Origin: CAKOSP01 sp044432745
GTDB lineage: Bacteria > Bacillota_I > Bacilli_A > RF39 > UBA660
Assembly: GCA_044432745.1 (NCBI GenBank)
Contig: JAWXUH010000005.1
Coordinates: forward strand, 32,807-96,806
Direction: 5' to 3'
DNA: 64,000 bases
Shown: positions 45,079 to 54,090 of the stretch, piece after piece
How positions within the stretch are numbered: position 1 is the stretch's first letter
Layout: each line of letters begins with the position of its first letter
Position numbers and translations under genes: made by a program
The notes under the pieces: model-generated
Told to the model about the DNA's origin: nothing
Databases searched by the model: none
The model's input: the letters and a program-made list of their open reading frames with translations, nothing else

Positions 45079-45096
45079 CTTTATTATCGAATGCAA
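45068..45096 (-). promoter_or_regulatory. probable promoter of the second giant-protein module
   Basis: TTGCAT (45096-45091), a 17-bp spacer and TAATAT (45073-45068). The -10 lies inside the TGTGAT/ATCACA palindrome. Confidence 0.5.
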
Positions 45097-45152
45097 GCTT
45101 TTTTTGCGTTTTTTTTCAAAAAAAAAGAAAAAAGTTGAATTTCTTTCTTTTT

Positions 45153-45290
45153 TTAAAAATATGCCACTCCACCTATAATTATTGCAAGTAAGATAAACAA
45201 TATTAATATAGTCAAATATCCATTACTATTTCTATTTATAACTAGCGGTTCTGACTGACATACAGTTTCGTTTTGAACACATTTTTTCAT
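45153..45290 (-). CDS. 45-aa single-pass membrane peptide
   Basis: A short ORF with a good AAAAGGAG site 10 nt or so before the ATG. The protein starts MKKCVQNETVCQ (two cysteines), then a polar stretch, then a membrane helix (LTILILFILLAIIIGGVAYF) ending at the C terminus. It lies 24 bp after the 30-aa peptide gene and shares its helix style (FILLxII-G-A/V-x-F). Function unknown; possibly a YjcZ-like small membrane peptide. Confidence 0.6.
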   Translation of the reverse strand: MKKCVQNETVCQSEPLVINRNSNGYLTILILFILLAIIIGGVAYF

Positions 45291-45314
45291 TTTAATTTAA
45301 ACTCCTTTTATTTA

Positions 45315-45407
45315 TTAGATGAATGCTCCACAGATGATTATTAATAATATGAAAAGAACTAATATTGCAGCAGCTCCATTTCCACATCCAGTATTACAAC
45401 ATGACAT
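45315..45407 (-). CDS. 30-aa YjcZ-like membrane peptide
   Basis: A tiny ORF with a strong AAAGGAGG site. The protein begins MSCCNTGCGNGAAA (three cysteines) followed by the helix ILVLFILLIIICGAFI. It closely fits the YjcZ-type short sporulation-associated peptides: a Gly/Cys-rich head and a FxLIxVLFILLIIVG-like helix. It is first of the two peptide genes, upstream of the second giant module, and divergent from prsA. Confidence 0.65.
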   Translation of the reverse strand: MSCCNTGCGNGAAAILVLFILLIIICGAFI

Positions 45408-45485
45408 TTTACATCCCTCCTTTTTCTCTATTCAATATATCTTACGCTTTTTTTTCATAATGGTGAGAGAAATATGCCCAAATTG

Positions 45486-45514
45486 TTGTATTTGAACATT
45501 TTAACTGTTATAAT
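45486..45514 (+). promoter_or_regulatory. promoter of the prsA-like gene
   Basis: TTGTAT (45486-45491), a 17-bp spacer and TATAAT (45509-45514) with TGT extension. Confidence 0.7.
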
Positions 45515-45535
45515 AATTTTTAGGAGGAAATATTG

Positions 45536-46558
45536 ATGAAAAGAAATTTTAAAATGATGGGAGTTGCTTGTGCAAGTTTATTCTTATTAACTGGATGTGG
45601 TGAAATTCCACAACTTCAGAATGGACAGGATGCTGTAGTATCATTTGAAGGCATTGATGGAATTAGTGTTGAAACATTATATAATGATTTAAAATTAAAT
45701 TATGGATTAAATACTTTATTAACTTTAATTGATAAACAAGTTTATGAAGCCGAATTTCCAGATCATATGGAAGATGCCAAAGAATACGCTACTTCTTATT
45801 TAGAAAGTATGATTAGTTACTATGGAAGTGAAGAAGATTTATTAGCACAATTAACTGGTTCTTTTGCTTCACTTGATTCATATGAAAATTATTTGTATGT
45901 TGCTTATTTACAAAATATCGCAATTGAAGATTACAGTAAATCATTAATAACAGATAAACAAGTTCAAAAATATTATGATGAAGAGTATTATGCAGACGTA
46001 ACTTTATCTCATATATTAATAACATCTGATGCATCTAGTACTGCTACTGACGAAGAAGTTGAAGAAGCTTCATTAGAAGCTAAAGCTACTGCTAAAGAAG
46101 TTATTGATTTATTAAAAGAAGCTAAAGCTAATGGAGATGACATTGAAGAAGTTTTTGCAGAGTTAGCACTTGAATATTCTGATGATGCTGGTTCAAAATC
46201 TGACGGTGGTTTATTTGGAACTTTAAATTATGAAGATTTAGATAGTACATACGATGAATTAATTGCATCAGCAATTACTTTAAAAGATGGAGAATTCTCT
46301 ACTGTTGTTATTGAAACTGAATTAGGTTTTCATGTAATACTTAAAAATGAAACTTTAGAAAAGAAATCACTAGAAGATGCTACTGATTTAATAACTGAAG
46401 TATTATCTACTAATGCTCTTTCTACTGATTCAACTATTATCTTAGAGGGTCTTGCACATTTTAGAGAAAAATATGGTTTCTCTATTCATGATGAAGATTT
46501 AGAAGATGAATACAGTCAGTATATGAAAGATTTAGAAAAACAAGTTTTAGGATATTAA
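45536..46558 (+). CDS. prsA: PrsA-like lipoprotein foldase with parvulin domain
   Basis: An extracytoplasmic peptidyl-prolyl isomerase/chaperone that helps secreted proteins fold. The 340-aa protein has a lipoprotein signal with lipobox LLTGC (Cys about 22), an N-terminal chaperone-like helical region and a central parvulin domain (TLSHILI at about 155, SDDAGSKSDGGLFG, then FSTVVIETELGFHVI). A helical C terminus follows. ATG 45536 is preferred over TTG 45533 because it lies 8 nt from GGAGG. It is next to the large secreted pilus proteins, which may be clients (inference). Confidence 0.9.
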   Translation: MKRNFKMMGVACASLFLLTGCGEIPQLQNGQDAVVSFEGIDGISVETLYNDLKLNYGLNTLLTLIDKQVYEAEFPDHMEDAKEYATSYLESMISYYGSEEDLLAQLTGSFASLDSYENYLYVAYLQNIAIEDYSKSLITDKQVQKYYDEEYYADVTLSHILITSDASSTATDEEVEEASLEAKATAKEVIDLLKEAKANGDDIEEVFAELALEYSDDAGSKSDGGLFGTLNYEDLDSTYDELIASAITLKDGEFSTVVIETELGFHVILKNETLEKKSLEDATDLITEVLSTNALSTDSTIILEGLAHFREKYGFSIHDEDLEDEYSQYMKDLEKQVLGY

Positions 46559-46560
46559 AA

Positions 46561-46593
46561 AAAATTAGAATTAACTTTCTAATTTTTTTATTT
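46561..46593 (+). terminator. terminator after the prsA-like gene
   Basis: AAAATTAGAA (46561-46570), a six-base loop and TTCTAATTTT (46577-46586), then T. Confidence 0.75.
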
Positions 46594-46751
46594 TAAATAT
46601 TATTTTTATATCATTTAAACATTTATCTAATTTACATTATTCGATAGAGATATTAACTATATACACTTTCATTGCATCTCAGAGATAGATTTTAATATAT
46701 CAATTAAACATTTTGACAATAAATAATTATATATAATAATAAGAATAGAAG

Positions 46752-46781
46752 AAATAAAAAACTACACTGCACGTGTAGTTT
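46752..46781 (-). terminator. terminator after recX
   Basis: AAACTACAC (46781-46773), a five-base loop, GTGTAGTTT (46767-46759), then TT-rich sequence. It overlaps the recX stop. Confidence 0.75.
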
Positions 46782-47514
46782 ATAATTTAAATTTATTTAT
46801 ATTTTCTAATTCAAATCCTTTTTTTAACAATTCATTTTTTATATCTTTATTGTTCTTTTCATATTTTATTTTTAATTTATTATACAAATCTTTTAATATA
46901 TCAAATTCATTTTCTATATCTCTTATATTATAATGAAAATTATATCCCATATTATATATATATGATTTAGTTTTTTGTTTAAACATTTTATTTGATTCTT
47001 TACGATTTGATTTTATTTTCTTTTCTATTATTTTATTTATTTTTTTTAACCAAAAATCCTCAGTGTAAATTTCTAACAATTCTTCTATTTCATTTACTTG
47101 AAAACCTTTATACACTAACTCAGCTTTAATTTTATCTGGGCCGTGCAGTGTTAAATTCACTTGATCATTAATGTAAGATTTCATATATTCTTTATCATTA
47201 ATTAAATTCAATTTTTCTAGTTTCCATATAATTTCTTCTATATCTGATTGATCATCTATATCTTGTTTTAATTTTTTTACTATTTCTTTTTTAGTTTGTT
47301 TCTTTTTTAATAATAAATTTCTTGTTTTAAAATATAAATTCATATTATTATCATATTTTTTAATATCAATTAGAAATTTTTCATTAATTTCTTTACCCTT
47401 TGTAAGAGAAAACTTTATTATTGTTTCGTCATACAAACTTACTGCAGTATTATTATTAAATGCTATTTTATATACATTTGTTTTTTTTTGCGTTAAAGAA
47501 ATTATTTGTATCAT
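46780..47514 (-). CDS. recX: RecX-like regulator of RecA
   Basis: RecX inhibits RecA filament activity. The 244-aa protein is at the long end for RecX (Bacilli forms are often 260-270 aa). It has three-helix repeats: RNLLLKKKQTKKEIVKKL, then IIWKLEKLNLINDKEYMKSYIND, then HGPDKIKAELVYKGF. The last segment repeats the pattern (DIKNELLKKGFELENI). Its ATG overlaps the stop of the DHH gene (ATGA), so translation is coupled. Confidence 0.88.
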   Translation of the reverse strand: MIQIISLTQKKTNVYKIAFNNNTAVSLYDETIIKFSLTKGKEINEKFLIDIKKYDNNMNLYFKTRNLLLKKKQTKKEIVKKLKQDIDDQSDIEEIIWKLEKLNLINDKEYMKSYINDQVNLTLHGPDKIKAELVYKGFQVNEIEELLEIYTEDFWLKKINKIIEKKIKSNRKESNKMFKQKTKSYIYNMGYNFHYNIRDIENEFDILKDLYNKLKIKYEKNNKDIKNELLKKGFELENINKFKL

Positions 47515-48491
47515 GCTTCCTCGCTGGTATTATATTCCTCACATGCTTGATCTAAAGCTTCAAAAAGCAATTGAATATCTTCCTCATTTTTGATTCTACA
47601 ACCACTCGCAAATTTATGGCCACCACCATTGAATTGATTTGCCACTTTATTTATTACAGGTCCTCTACTTCTTATATTAACTTTGTATACATTGTTTCTT
47701 TCGTCATATGTTACAAAACACCAACATATTAATTCTTTTATGAAGTAAAAATCATTAACCATGTTTGCAGGTGTTGTAGTTTCAACACCAAATTTTTTAA
47801 TATCTTCAGTACTTATTTCTACTGAACCAAATTTATTTTCTGTAATTTTAACTGTTGAAATTAAGTGAGAATAAAATTTCAAATCTGAAATTTTTCTCTC
47901 ATATAAATTTTCATATAATCCTGATAGATTAATTTCGTAATTTTTTAATAACTTAGTTACAACTTCAAATGTTCCTGCACTAGTATTAGCTAATAAAAAT
48001 CTATCACTATCAAATACCATACCTACATATAATATTTCAGCAATATTTTTATCAATCTTCATCTTACTTTCTATTAAAAAGTCTGCAAGCATTTCACAAG
48101 CCGATGATTTAGAATCATCTGTCCAATCAACTGTACCTACTATATCTTCTGCTGGATGATGATCTATTTTTAATATTGCATCATAACTAAGATCATCAGG
48201 TAAATCTAATCTTGCAAAGTTTGGTAAATCTAATACTACTAATAAACATCCTGCTAGAGATTTAAAATCCGTTGGCTTATCTAAAATTCCTAAATATTTA
48301 AATTTAGACACTCCTGCTCCTACCGCATATACTTCTTTATTTGGAAACGTCATTCTTATAGAATCACGTAAAGCAATTTGTGAACTTAAAGCATCTGGAT
48401 CAGGACTAACGTGTCTACCTATAACTATTTTGTCATATTTCTTTATAATATTATATATATCTTTGTAGTTTTTATTTTTTTTATTAAACAT
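47511..48491 (-). CDS. DHH-family phosphoesterase (NrnA-like)
   Basis: A 326-aa DHH/DHHA1 protein of the NrnA group (oligoribonuclease / pAp phosphatase). Motifs are VSPDPDALSSQIAL (DHH motif I form), VVLDLP, the DHHP motif in LKIDHHPAEDIVG, and the C-terminal DHHA1 GGGHKFASGCRI. It could degrade nano-RNA, pAp or cyclic dinucleotide products; the sequence alone does not decide. It lies 1 bp after ackA and overlaps recX by 4 bp, so all three are probably one operon. Confidence 0.9.
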   Translation of the reverse strand: MFNKKNKNYKDIYNIIKKYDKIVIGRHVSPDPDALSSQIALRDSIRMTFPNKEVYAVGAGVSKFKYLGILDKPTDFKSLAGCLLVVLDLPNFARLDLPDDLSYDAILKIDHHPAEDIVGTVDWTDDSKSSACEMLADFLIESKMKIDKNIAEILYVGMVFDSDRFLLANTSAGTFEVVTKLLKNYEINLSGLYENLYERKISDLKFYSHLISTVKITENKFGSVEISTEDIKKFGVETTTPANMVNDFYFIKELICWCFVTYDERNNVYKVNIRSRGPVINKVANQFNGGGHKFASGCRIKNEEDIQLLFEALDQACEEYNTSEEA

Positions 48492-48492
48492 A

Positions 48493-49674
48493 TTATTTAT
48501 TTTTTAACTCCATTGTATCTAGCGCAATCATTAATTCTTCATTAGTTGGTACTACATACACTTCTATTTTTGATTCTGGAGTACTAACTTTTACTAATTC
48601 TCCTCTTAATTTTAATTTTTCATCATCAATTACAACACCAAGTGATTTAACTCTTTTTAGAATTTCTCTCTTCATAACATAAGAATTTTCACCTAAACCT
48701 GCTGTAAATAATATTACATCTGCACCTTCTAGTGAGTTATTATACATTGCTATATAATTTGCTATTCTTCTTGAATACATTTCTTCAGCCAATTTAGCTT
48801 GCTCGTTACCTTCTTGTTTTGCAGCTTCAACATCTCTTGCATCTGAACTTATTTCTGATATACCTAGCAATCCACTTTCTTTATTTAAAATTTTTATTAT
48901 ATCTTCTAAACTTTGTCCAGTCTTATTTGCCATGTACTCAATTATTCCTGCATCAATATCTCCTGCTCTTGTTCCCATCATTAACCCTGCAAGAGGTGTC
49001 ATTCCCATAGATGTATCTATAACTTTACCTGCATCTATTGCTGCTAATGAACCTCCGTTACCAATATGACAAGATATTACTTTTAAATTATCTCTTCCTA
49101 ATAATTCACTTATTGTTTTATTTACATATTTATGACTTGTTCCATGAAAACCATATTTTCTTACAGATAAATCTCTATACCAAGAATATGGTACTGGATA
49201 CATATAAAACTCTGGATCCATTGTTTGATGAAAAGCAGTATCAAATACAGCTACATTTAAAACTCCTGGTAAAGCTTCCATAAAAGCTCTTACACCCATT
49301 ATATTAGCTGGATTATGAAGAGGTGCTAAATCATTATATTTTTCAATATTTTTGATTATTTCTTCTGTTAATACTATTGATTCAGAATACTCACTTCCTC
49401 CGTGAACTAATCTATGACCAACACCATCTATTTCTTCTAAAGATTCAACAATCCCTAATTCTTTTAATTGATTTATTAATATTGAAACTGAAACACTATG
49501 GTTTTCTTGTTCTATTTCCTTTTCTATTTTTTTACCATTATATTTTATAGTATAAAAACTTCCTTCGATACCAATCTTTTCAAATAGCCCACTTGCTATT
49601 TCCTCGTTACTTGGTAATTCTATAAGCGTGAATTTCAAAGATGAACTTCCTGCATTTACTGATAATATTTTCAT
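48493..49674 (-). CDS. ackA: acetate kinase
   Basis: AckA makes acetate and ATP from acetyl phosphate, usually the last step of acetate fermentation. The 393-aa protein has the N-terminal VNAGSSSLKF, HRLVHGG, VFDTAFHQTM, KYGFHGTSHKYV, HIGNGGSLAAI and TAGLGENS, all standard. The length is normal. pta is not adjacent. A GGAG site precedes the ATG. It heads the ackA-DHH-recX operon. Confidence 0.97.
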   Translation of the reverse strand: MKILSVNAGSSSLKFTLIELPSNEEIASGLFEKIGIEGSFYTIKYNGKKIEKEIEQENHSVSVSILINQLKELGIVESLEEIDGVGHRLVHGGSEYSESIVLTEEIIKNIEKYNDLAPLHNPANIMGVRAFMEALPGVLNVAVFDTAFHQTMDPEFYMYPVPYSWYRDLSVRKYGFHGTSHKYVNKTISELLGRDNLKVISCHIGNGGSLAAIDAGKVIDTSMGMTPLAGLMMGTRAGDIDAGIIEYMANKTGQSLEDIIKILNKESGLLGISEISSDARDVEAAKQEGNEQAKLAEEMYSRRIANYIAMYNNSLEGADVILFTAGLGENSYVMKREILKRVKSLGVVIDDEKLKLRGELVKVSTPESKIEVYVVPTNEELMIALDTMELKNK

Positions 49675-49851
49675 TTTTATTTTCTCCTTTTTTTAATTAT
49701 ACATAATATATTTAAATAATGCTATATAATTATACAAAATTTTATAATTTTACTCATATAAAGTTCTTCTTTTTTAGAAATTATTTATTTTTGATTTTTT
49801 TTATTTTTTTTGTATTTTTTTGTCAATTTCGAATATATATATCTTAATTGG

Positions 49852-49860
49852 TGATATAAT
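49852..49860 (+). promoter_or_regulatory. extended -10 promoter of the 49.9-kb gene
   Basis: TGATATAAT at 49852-49860, with no clear -35. The gene's GGAGG and ATG follow at about 49890-49913. Confidence 0.5.
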
Positions 49861-49912
49861 ATTTAATATTCTTAACTGAATATTTAATTATTAAAAGGAG
49901 GATATTAATTTA

Positions 49913-50860
49913 ATGACTGAATATGAGATTTTAGATAAAAAAAATCTGTACGATAAAAAAACTTTATTAGTAATAAAAAAGGCCTTAGACCTTAAAGAAG
50001 AATCTTTACTGATTCACTTAAAAAGTATCAAGGATAAATTAGATAGTAAGAAGGAGTTAGAAGATTCAAGATTTTATAATTCTTTTATAGAGTCAATAAA
50101 TCCTACTATATATATTGAACAAGACAAAGAACTTCATGATTTTCATGATGAAGATCAACTACTTCCTAGAAAAGATATTGTAAATAAATATTATAATAAC
50201 ATTGTCAAACAATTACAGGATATTGATGCTGAGAAACAATGTCCTTTAGAAATATTTATGAAGGTTAATTTTGATAATTTTGACTTTAAAAACATTGTAA
50301 AAGAAACTAGTAATATGAATCCATACTATTATAATATGCATGATGAATTTTTCTTTAAATGTTATAGAGAATTAGATGAACTTCCTATTACATCAATTAA
50401 CCCTAATAATAAAGATGATTTTCAAAACTTAATTTCTTTATTTACTGAGGTTCAACTACAAATTATTAATGCAATATCACTAAGAAGTATTATCTCTAAA
50501 AGCGATAGACAATTAGCGATGATTAGCATTTCAAAAAAAGTATCAAGTGAAGAGATATATTTAGAGGAATACATGATAAAATTACAACGTAATATTGAAA
50601 AATTAATTATTAATTGTATGACACAAAATTATTATATTCTTTTAAAAAAATCTGGTAGTATTGATGAACTTGAAATTGATAAACGTTTATTTGAACTAGA
50701 TATTCTTAATAAGGAATTAAATGAAACAATAACTCTTCATTTAGCTAATTTTGAAGGTGTTTCATTTTTACCTAAGAATTATACTAATGAATTTATTGAT
50801 CAAATAAATAATATAAATACTTTTGTTATAACAAAACAATATAACAATGTTAAAGCATAA
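49913..50860 (+). CDS. lineage-specific helical protein, unknown function
   Basis: Not recognised. A 315-aa soluble, acidic and mostly helical protein. Noticeable parts are ELHDFHDEDQLLPRKDIVNK, NPYYYNMHDEFFFKCYRELDE and a long helical second half. There is no signal peptide or membrane helix. A GGAGG site about 11 nt from the ATG and an extended -10 promoter indicate an independent gene, and it ends in a bidirectional hairpin. In style (single, soluble, acidic) it resembles the 26.1-kb protein, but no sequence similarity is obvious. Confidence 0.7.
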   Translation: MTEYEILDKKNLYDKKTLLVIKKALDLKEESLLIHLKSIKDKLDSKKELEDSRFYNSFIESINPTIYIEQDKELHDFHDEDQLLPRKDIVNKYYNNIVKQLQDIDAEKQCPLEIFMKVNFDNFDFKNIVKETSNMNPYYYNMHDEFFFKCYRELDELPITSINPNNKDDFQNLISLFTEVQLQIINAISLRSIISKSDRQLAMISISKKVSSEEIYLEEYMIKLQRNIEKLIINCMTQNYYILLKKSGSIDELEIDKRLFELDILNKELNETITLHLANFEGVSFLPKNYTNEFIDQINNINTFVITKQYNNVKA

Positions 50861-50889
50861 AAAAAGATAAAAATAATTTTATCTTTTTT
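50859..50889. terminator. bidirectional terminator between convergent genes
   Basis: AAAAAAGATAAAA and TTTTATCTTTTTT (50877-50889) pair around a short AT loop. It overlaps both stop codons (50860 and 50888). Confidence 0.75.
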
Positions 50890-51508
50890 AATTGTTGTAA
50901 TCTATATCAAATTCAAGGATATCCCCTGTTATTGCATTAATTGTATATTCATATTCTGTATTACCTACTAAAAATTCAACTTCATACTCAACAATTCCAT
51001 TATCGTAATCTAGTTCACACTTAGTATATCTTACACTAGAGGAACTTACTCCTGCATGTTCTACTGCTATAGCTTTAGCTTTTGTTTCTCCAATATAAGT
51101 TGTATTTGTATTATCACTTAAGTTTGAGTCTACTTTTATAGTCTTAATATTATATTCTAAAATTGATCCTGTACTACTTTCTATTTCATATTCATATTCT
51201 TTTGTTTCAGTTACAAAATCTATTTCATAATAAATTATACCATCATCTGAATCTAACTGAGTTTTTATATATAATACTTCATCTGATGTTACTCCTGCAT
51301 GATTTAACGCTATTTCTTTTATACTTTCTTCTGTTATTTCACCGTTTACTTGATTAGACAATATTGAATCTTTATAAACTTCATTTGAATTTAATATACT
51401 TTGTTTTTTATAGTCTTCTTTATCTTCATATAATTCATATATTCCATGTATTGATGCTACTAGTAATATACCAATTATAGTATATTTGATTATTTGTTTC
51501 TTTTCCAT
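50888..51508 (-). CDS. membrane-anchored protein with two PepSY domains
   Basis: A 206-aa protein with an N-terminal membrane helix (IKYTIIGILLVASIHGIYEL) and two PepSY repeats. One starts ALNHAGVTSDEVLYIK (about 67-120) and the other AVEHAGVSSSSVRYTKCELD (about 148-200). Each ends in YEYxI...TGxILEFD. PepSY proteins often modulate extracellular proteases. It follows a response regulator and histidine kinase, the common RR-HK-PepSY order, so it may be part of or a target of that system. Confidence 0.85.
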   Translation of the reverse strand: MEKKQIIKYTIIGILLVASIHGIYELYEDKEDYKKQSILNSNEVYKDSILSNQVNGEITEESIKEIALNHAGVTSDEVLYIKTQLDSDDGIIYYEIDFVTETKEYEYEIESSTGSILEYNIKTIKVDSNLSDNTNTTYIGETKAKAIAVEHAGVSSSSVRYTKCELDYDNGIVEYEVEFLVGNTEYEYTINAITGDILEFDIDYNN

Positions 51509-51587
51509 TTTATTTCCTCTTTCTTATTACACACTTCTTGTAATTGATATTAGTATATTACTGAATTATTAAAGTAAGATTAAAATT

Positions 51588-52943
51588 TTAGTTTTTTTTA
51601 AAATTTATTATAAAAGTTGTACCTTTATTAACTTTACTTTCAACTATTATATTAGATTCGTGTAAATTTATTATCTCTTTTACCATAGATAGTCCTAATC
51701 CCATACTATTTTGTTCGTTATTTCTTGAAGGTTCAACTTGATAAAAACGTTGCCATATTTTATTTAAATTCTCTTGCTTGATACCTATTCCATTATCTTT
51801 TATTTTGAACTTGATATCATCTTTATTTTCTTCTAAAGTAATCTCTATAACACCATTTTCTTTTCCATATTTATACGCATTACTTATTAAATTAGATATT
51901 GCTCTTATTATTAAATCACTATCACAATTTAAATATATATCTTTCTTAATATCATATTTTAATTCTATTTTTTTTTCTCTTATAAGTTTTTGTTCTTCAC
52001 ATATTACTTCTATTAATGTACTAAGATTTTCTTCTTGATAATCTAATTTATAATTCTTGTTGTCTATTCTTGCTATTTCTAATAAATTGTTTATTATTCT
52101 TATCATTTTACTAGCTTGCCTTCTTATTACTTCTAAGGAATGATCCTTCTCTTCTTGAGTTATATTTTTATCTAGAGCATACTCTGTTTGAGCGAGTATT
52201 ACAGATGTTGGTGTTCTTAATTCATGAGATACGTCAGATGAAAATTGTTTTTCATTACTATATGCCTCTTCTAAGTGATCAAGCATTTCATTAAACATAC
52301 TACCTAACATATATATTTCATCTTTATTTTTTGTTAAATTATTTCTTATTGAAAAATCTTTTTCTTTTTTTATTTTATCTGCTGTACTTATCATATTCAT
52401 TATAGGATTAAAAGCTTTTTTAGATATGTTATAGCAACCTATTGCAGAAATCAATACTATTAATGGAAGCAATATACATGCTATGTAATACGTTTCTGTT
52501 ACCACTATATCATCGTTATATAATGCTATTCCTCTTACCCATATACCTTCTCCTAATTCTATGTATTTATCATACATATAATATAACTCATCATCTATCA
52601 TCTTACTTGTTATTTTGTTATCTGATAACATACTATCTATATATGGGATATCTGATTGATGTGATTGAATTAATAAACCTTCATTACTATATACATACAA
52701 ATATATTTCCTTTTCATAAAATGTCATTTTATTTAAATTAAATAGTCCATCTATGTAATTAATTTCTTCACTGTTTTTTTCTACTATTTCTTCCAGTTGT
52801 AGAGCTATATTTTCTTTTATTATTTTTTTACTTGTATACAACATAAATACTATTACTATCGTAACTATTATCAACATAAATCCTGCATTTAATAATGCAA
52901 CTTTTAATTTTATAGATAAACCTTTATTCTTCTTTTGCAACAT
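51588..52943 (-). CDS. sensor histidine kinase
   Basis: A 451-aa membrane kinase with two membrane helices (about 15-38 and 155-175) enclosing an extracellular sensor region of about 115 residues, then a HAMP-like linker. HisKA has the phosphorylated His in SHELRTPTSVIL, and the ATPase has the N box ISNAYKYG, DNGIGI and GLGLSMV. Its ATG overlaps the response regulator gene by 20 bp, so the two are coupled. The signal is unknown; a wall or peptide signal is possible given the PepSY partner. Confidence 0.93.
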   Translation of the reverse strand: MLQKKNKGLSIKLKVALLNAGFMLIIVTIVIVFMLYTSKKIIKENIALQLEEIVEKNSEEINYIDGLFNLNKMTFYEKEIYLYVYSNEGLLIQSHQSDIPYIDSMLSDNKITSKMIDDELYYMYDKYIELGEGIWVRGIALYNDDIVVTETYYIACILLPLIVLISAIGCYNISKKAFNPIMNMISTADKIKKEKDFSIRNNLTKNKDEIYMLGSMFNEMLDHLEEAYSNEKQFSSDVSHELRTPTSVILAQTEYALDKNITQEEKDHSLEVIRRQASKMIRIINNLLEIARIDNKNYKLDYQEENLSTLIEVICEEQKLIREKKIELKYDIKKDIYLNCDSDLIIRAISNLISNAYKYGKENGVIEITLEENKDDIKFKIKDNGIGIKQENLNKIWQRFYQVEPSRNNEQNSMGLGLSMVKEIINLHESNIIVESKVNKGTTFIINFKKN

Positions 52944-53595
52944 AACCTGCTCCTCTTATAGTATGTATTATTTTGTTATCATATTGATCATCTATCTTCT
53001 TTCTTAAATACCTTATATATACATCTATCATATTAGAAGCTCCTTCGTATTCAAAATTCCATAGAGCATTTTCTATCTTTTCTCTTGATAAAACAATGTT
53101 TTTATTTATCAACATATACTTTAATATTGAAAACTCTTTAGATGATAATTTTATTATTTCATTATTTCTTATTACCTCATGTGTTTTTATATTTAATGTT
53201 AAATCATATATTTTTAATACATTATCATTTGTTAATGCATTTTTTCTTGTTACTACCCTTATCCTTGCTAATAGTTCTTCAAACATAAAAGGTTTTACTA
53301 TATAGTCACTTGCTCCTAAATCTAAACCATTTATCTTATCTTGTATATCATCTCTTGCTGTTAAAAATATAACTGGCGTTTCTATATTCATATCTCTAAG
53401 CATTCTTATAAACGTAAATCCATCTAAAACTGGCATAGATATATCTGATATGATTAAATCGTATGTTGTTGTTCTTACCATATCTAGTGCATCTTTACCA
53501 TTGCAAGAAGTATCTACTATGTATTTGTTTTTTTCTAACTGTTTACATATTATGTTATTCAAGTCTTTTTCGTCTTCTACTACTAATATTTTCAT
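52924..53595 (-). CDS. OmpR-family response regulator
   Basis: A 223-aa regulator with the receiver domain first (VVEDEKD, phosphorylated Asp in DLIISDISMP near 52, TARDD, KPF). A winged-helix DNA-binding domain follows (LSSKEFSILKYML, SREKIENALW, VDVYIRYLRKKID). Partner of the kinase next door, and first of the RR-HK-PepSY operon. A GGAG site precedes the ATG. Confidence 0.95.
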   Translation of the reverse strand: MKILVVEDEKDLNNIICKQLEKNKYIVDTSCNGKDALDMVRTTTYDLIISDISMPVLDGFTFIRMLRDMNIETPVIFLTARDDIQDKINGLDLGASDYIVKPFMFEELLARIRVVTRKNALTNDNVLKIYDLTLNIKTHEVIRNNEIIKLSSKEFSILKYMLINKNIVLSREKIENALWNFEYEGASNMIDVYIRYLRKKIDDQYDNKIIHTIRGAGYVAKEE

Positions 53596-53656
53596 TATAT
53601 ATCTCCTTTTTTTAGTAATTAAATGTATTATAATATCATTTTATTAAAATTAGATT

Positions 53657-53690
53657 AAAAAAGAAACGTAGTTATACTACATTTCTTTTT
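53657..53690 (-). terminator. terminator after the LiaF-like gene
   Basis: GAAATGTAGT/ACTACGTTTC hairpin with A- and T-runs. It overlaps the gene end at 53677. Confidence 0.7.
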
Positions 53691-54039
53691 TACTTGCTTT
53701 TTCTAAAGCTTCCTTTGGATCCATTTTTAAATGAGTATTTATTTTTCTCTCAGGAGTTGGCATAACCATAGATATCCCTATAAGAATAAATACTGTAGGT
53801 ATTAATAAATTTAATCCTATAACACCATTACTCCATAATAATAAAAATAATCCTATTATTAAATATATAACTCCTGTTTTATATTTTTTATCGTATAATT
53901 CTCCTAATGCAGGGATTATTATTAACATAGTCCACCATCCATTTAAAAGTATTTCTACATTCCAAATATCTAGCGCATTACCTGATAATATTAAACCTAC
54001 AATAATAATACATATACCTAAAAATTTAGTTTTATTCAC
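53677..54039 (-). CDS. LiaI/LiaF-like membrane protein
   Basis: A 120-aa protein with about four membrane helices: FLGICIIIVGLILSGNAL, a NGWWTMLIIIPALGELYD motif, YLIIGLFLLLWSN and LLIPTVFILIGIS. This matches the N-terminal LiaI-LiaF-like membrane domain (DUF5668-type). It ends in a short Lys/Glu cytoplasmic tail. LiaF proteins sense envelope stress with a two-component system. Here an RR-HK pair lies 81 bp downstream, but a terminator separates them. Confidence 0.75.
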   Translation of the reverse strand: MNKTKFLGICIIIVGLILSGNALDIWNVEILLNGWWTMLIIIPALGELYDKKYKTGVIYLIIGLFLLLWSNGVIGLNLLIPTVFILIGISMVMPTPERKINTHLKMDPKEALEKASKKEM

Positions 54040-54090
54040 AACAAATCACTCCTTCTTATATATGATTATATCATATATAATTAACATCTT

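Noticed and set aside
46594..46751. Hidden gene between prsA and recX
   Set aside because: Only AT-rich sequence with many stops in all frames, flanked by two terminators.
51163..51357. Opposite-strand frames rich in Leu/Ile/Phe and other antisense ORFs
   Set aside because: They are shadows of AT-rich coding sequence on the other strand, with no ribosome site or recognisable family.
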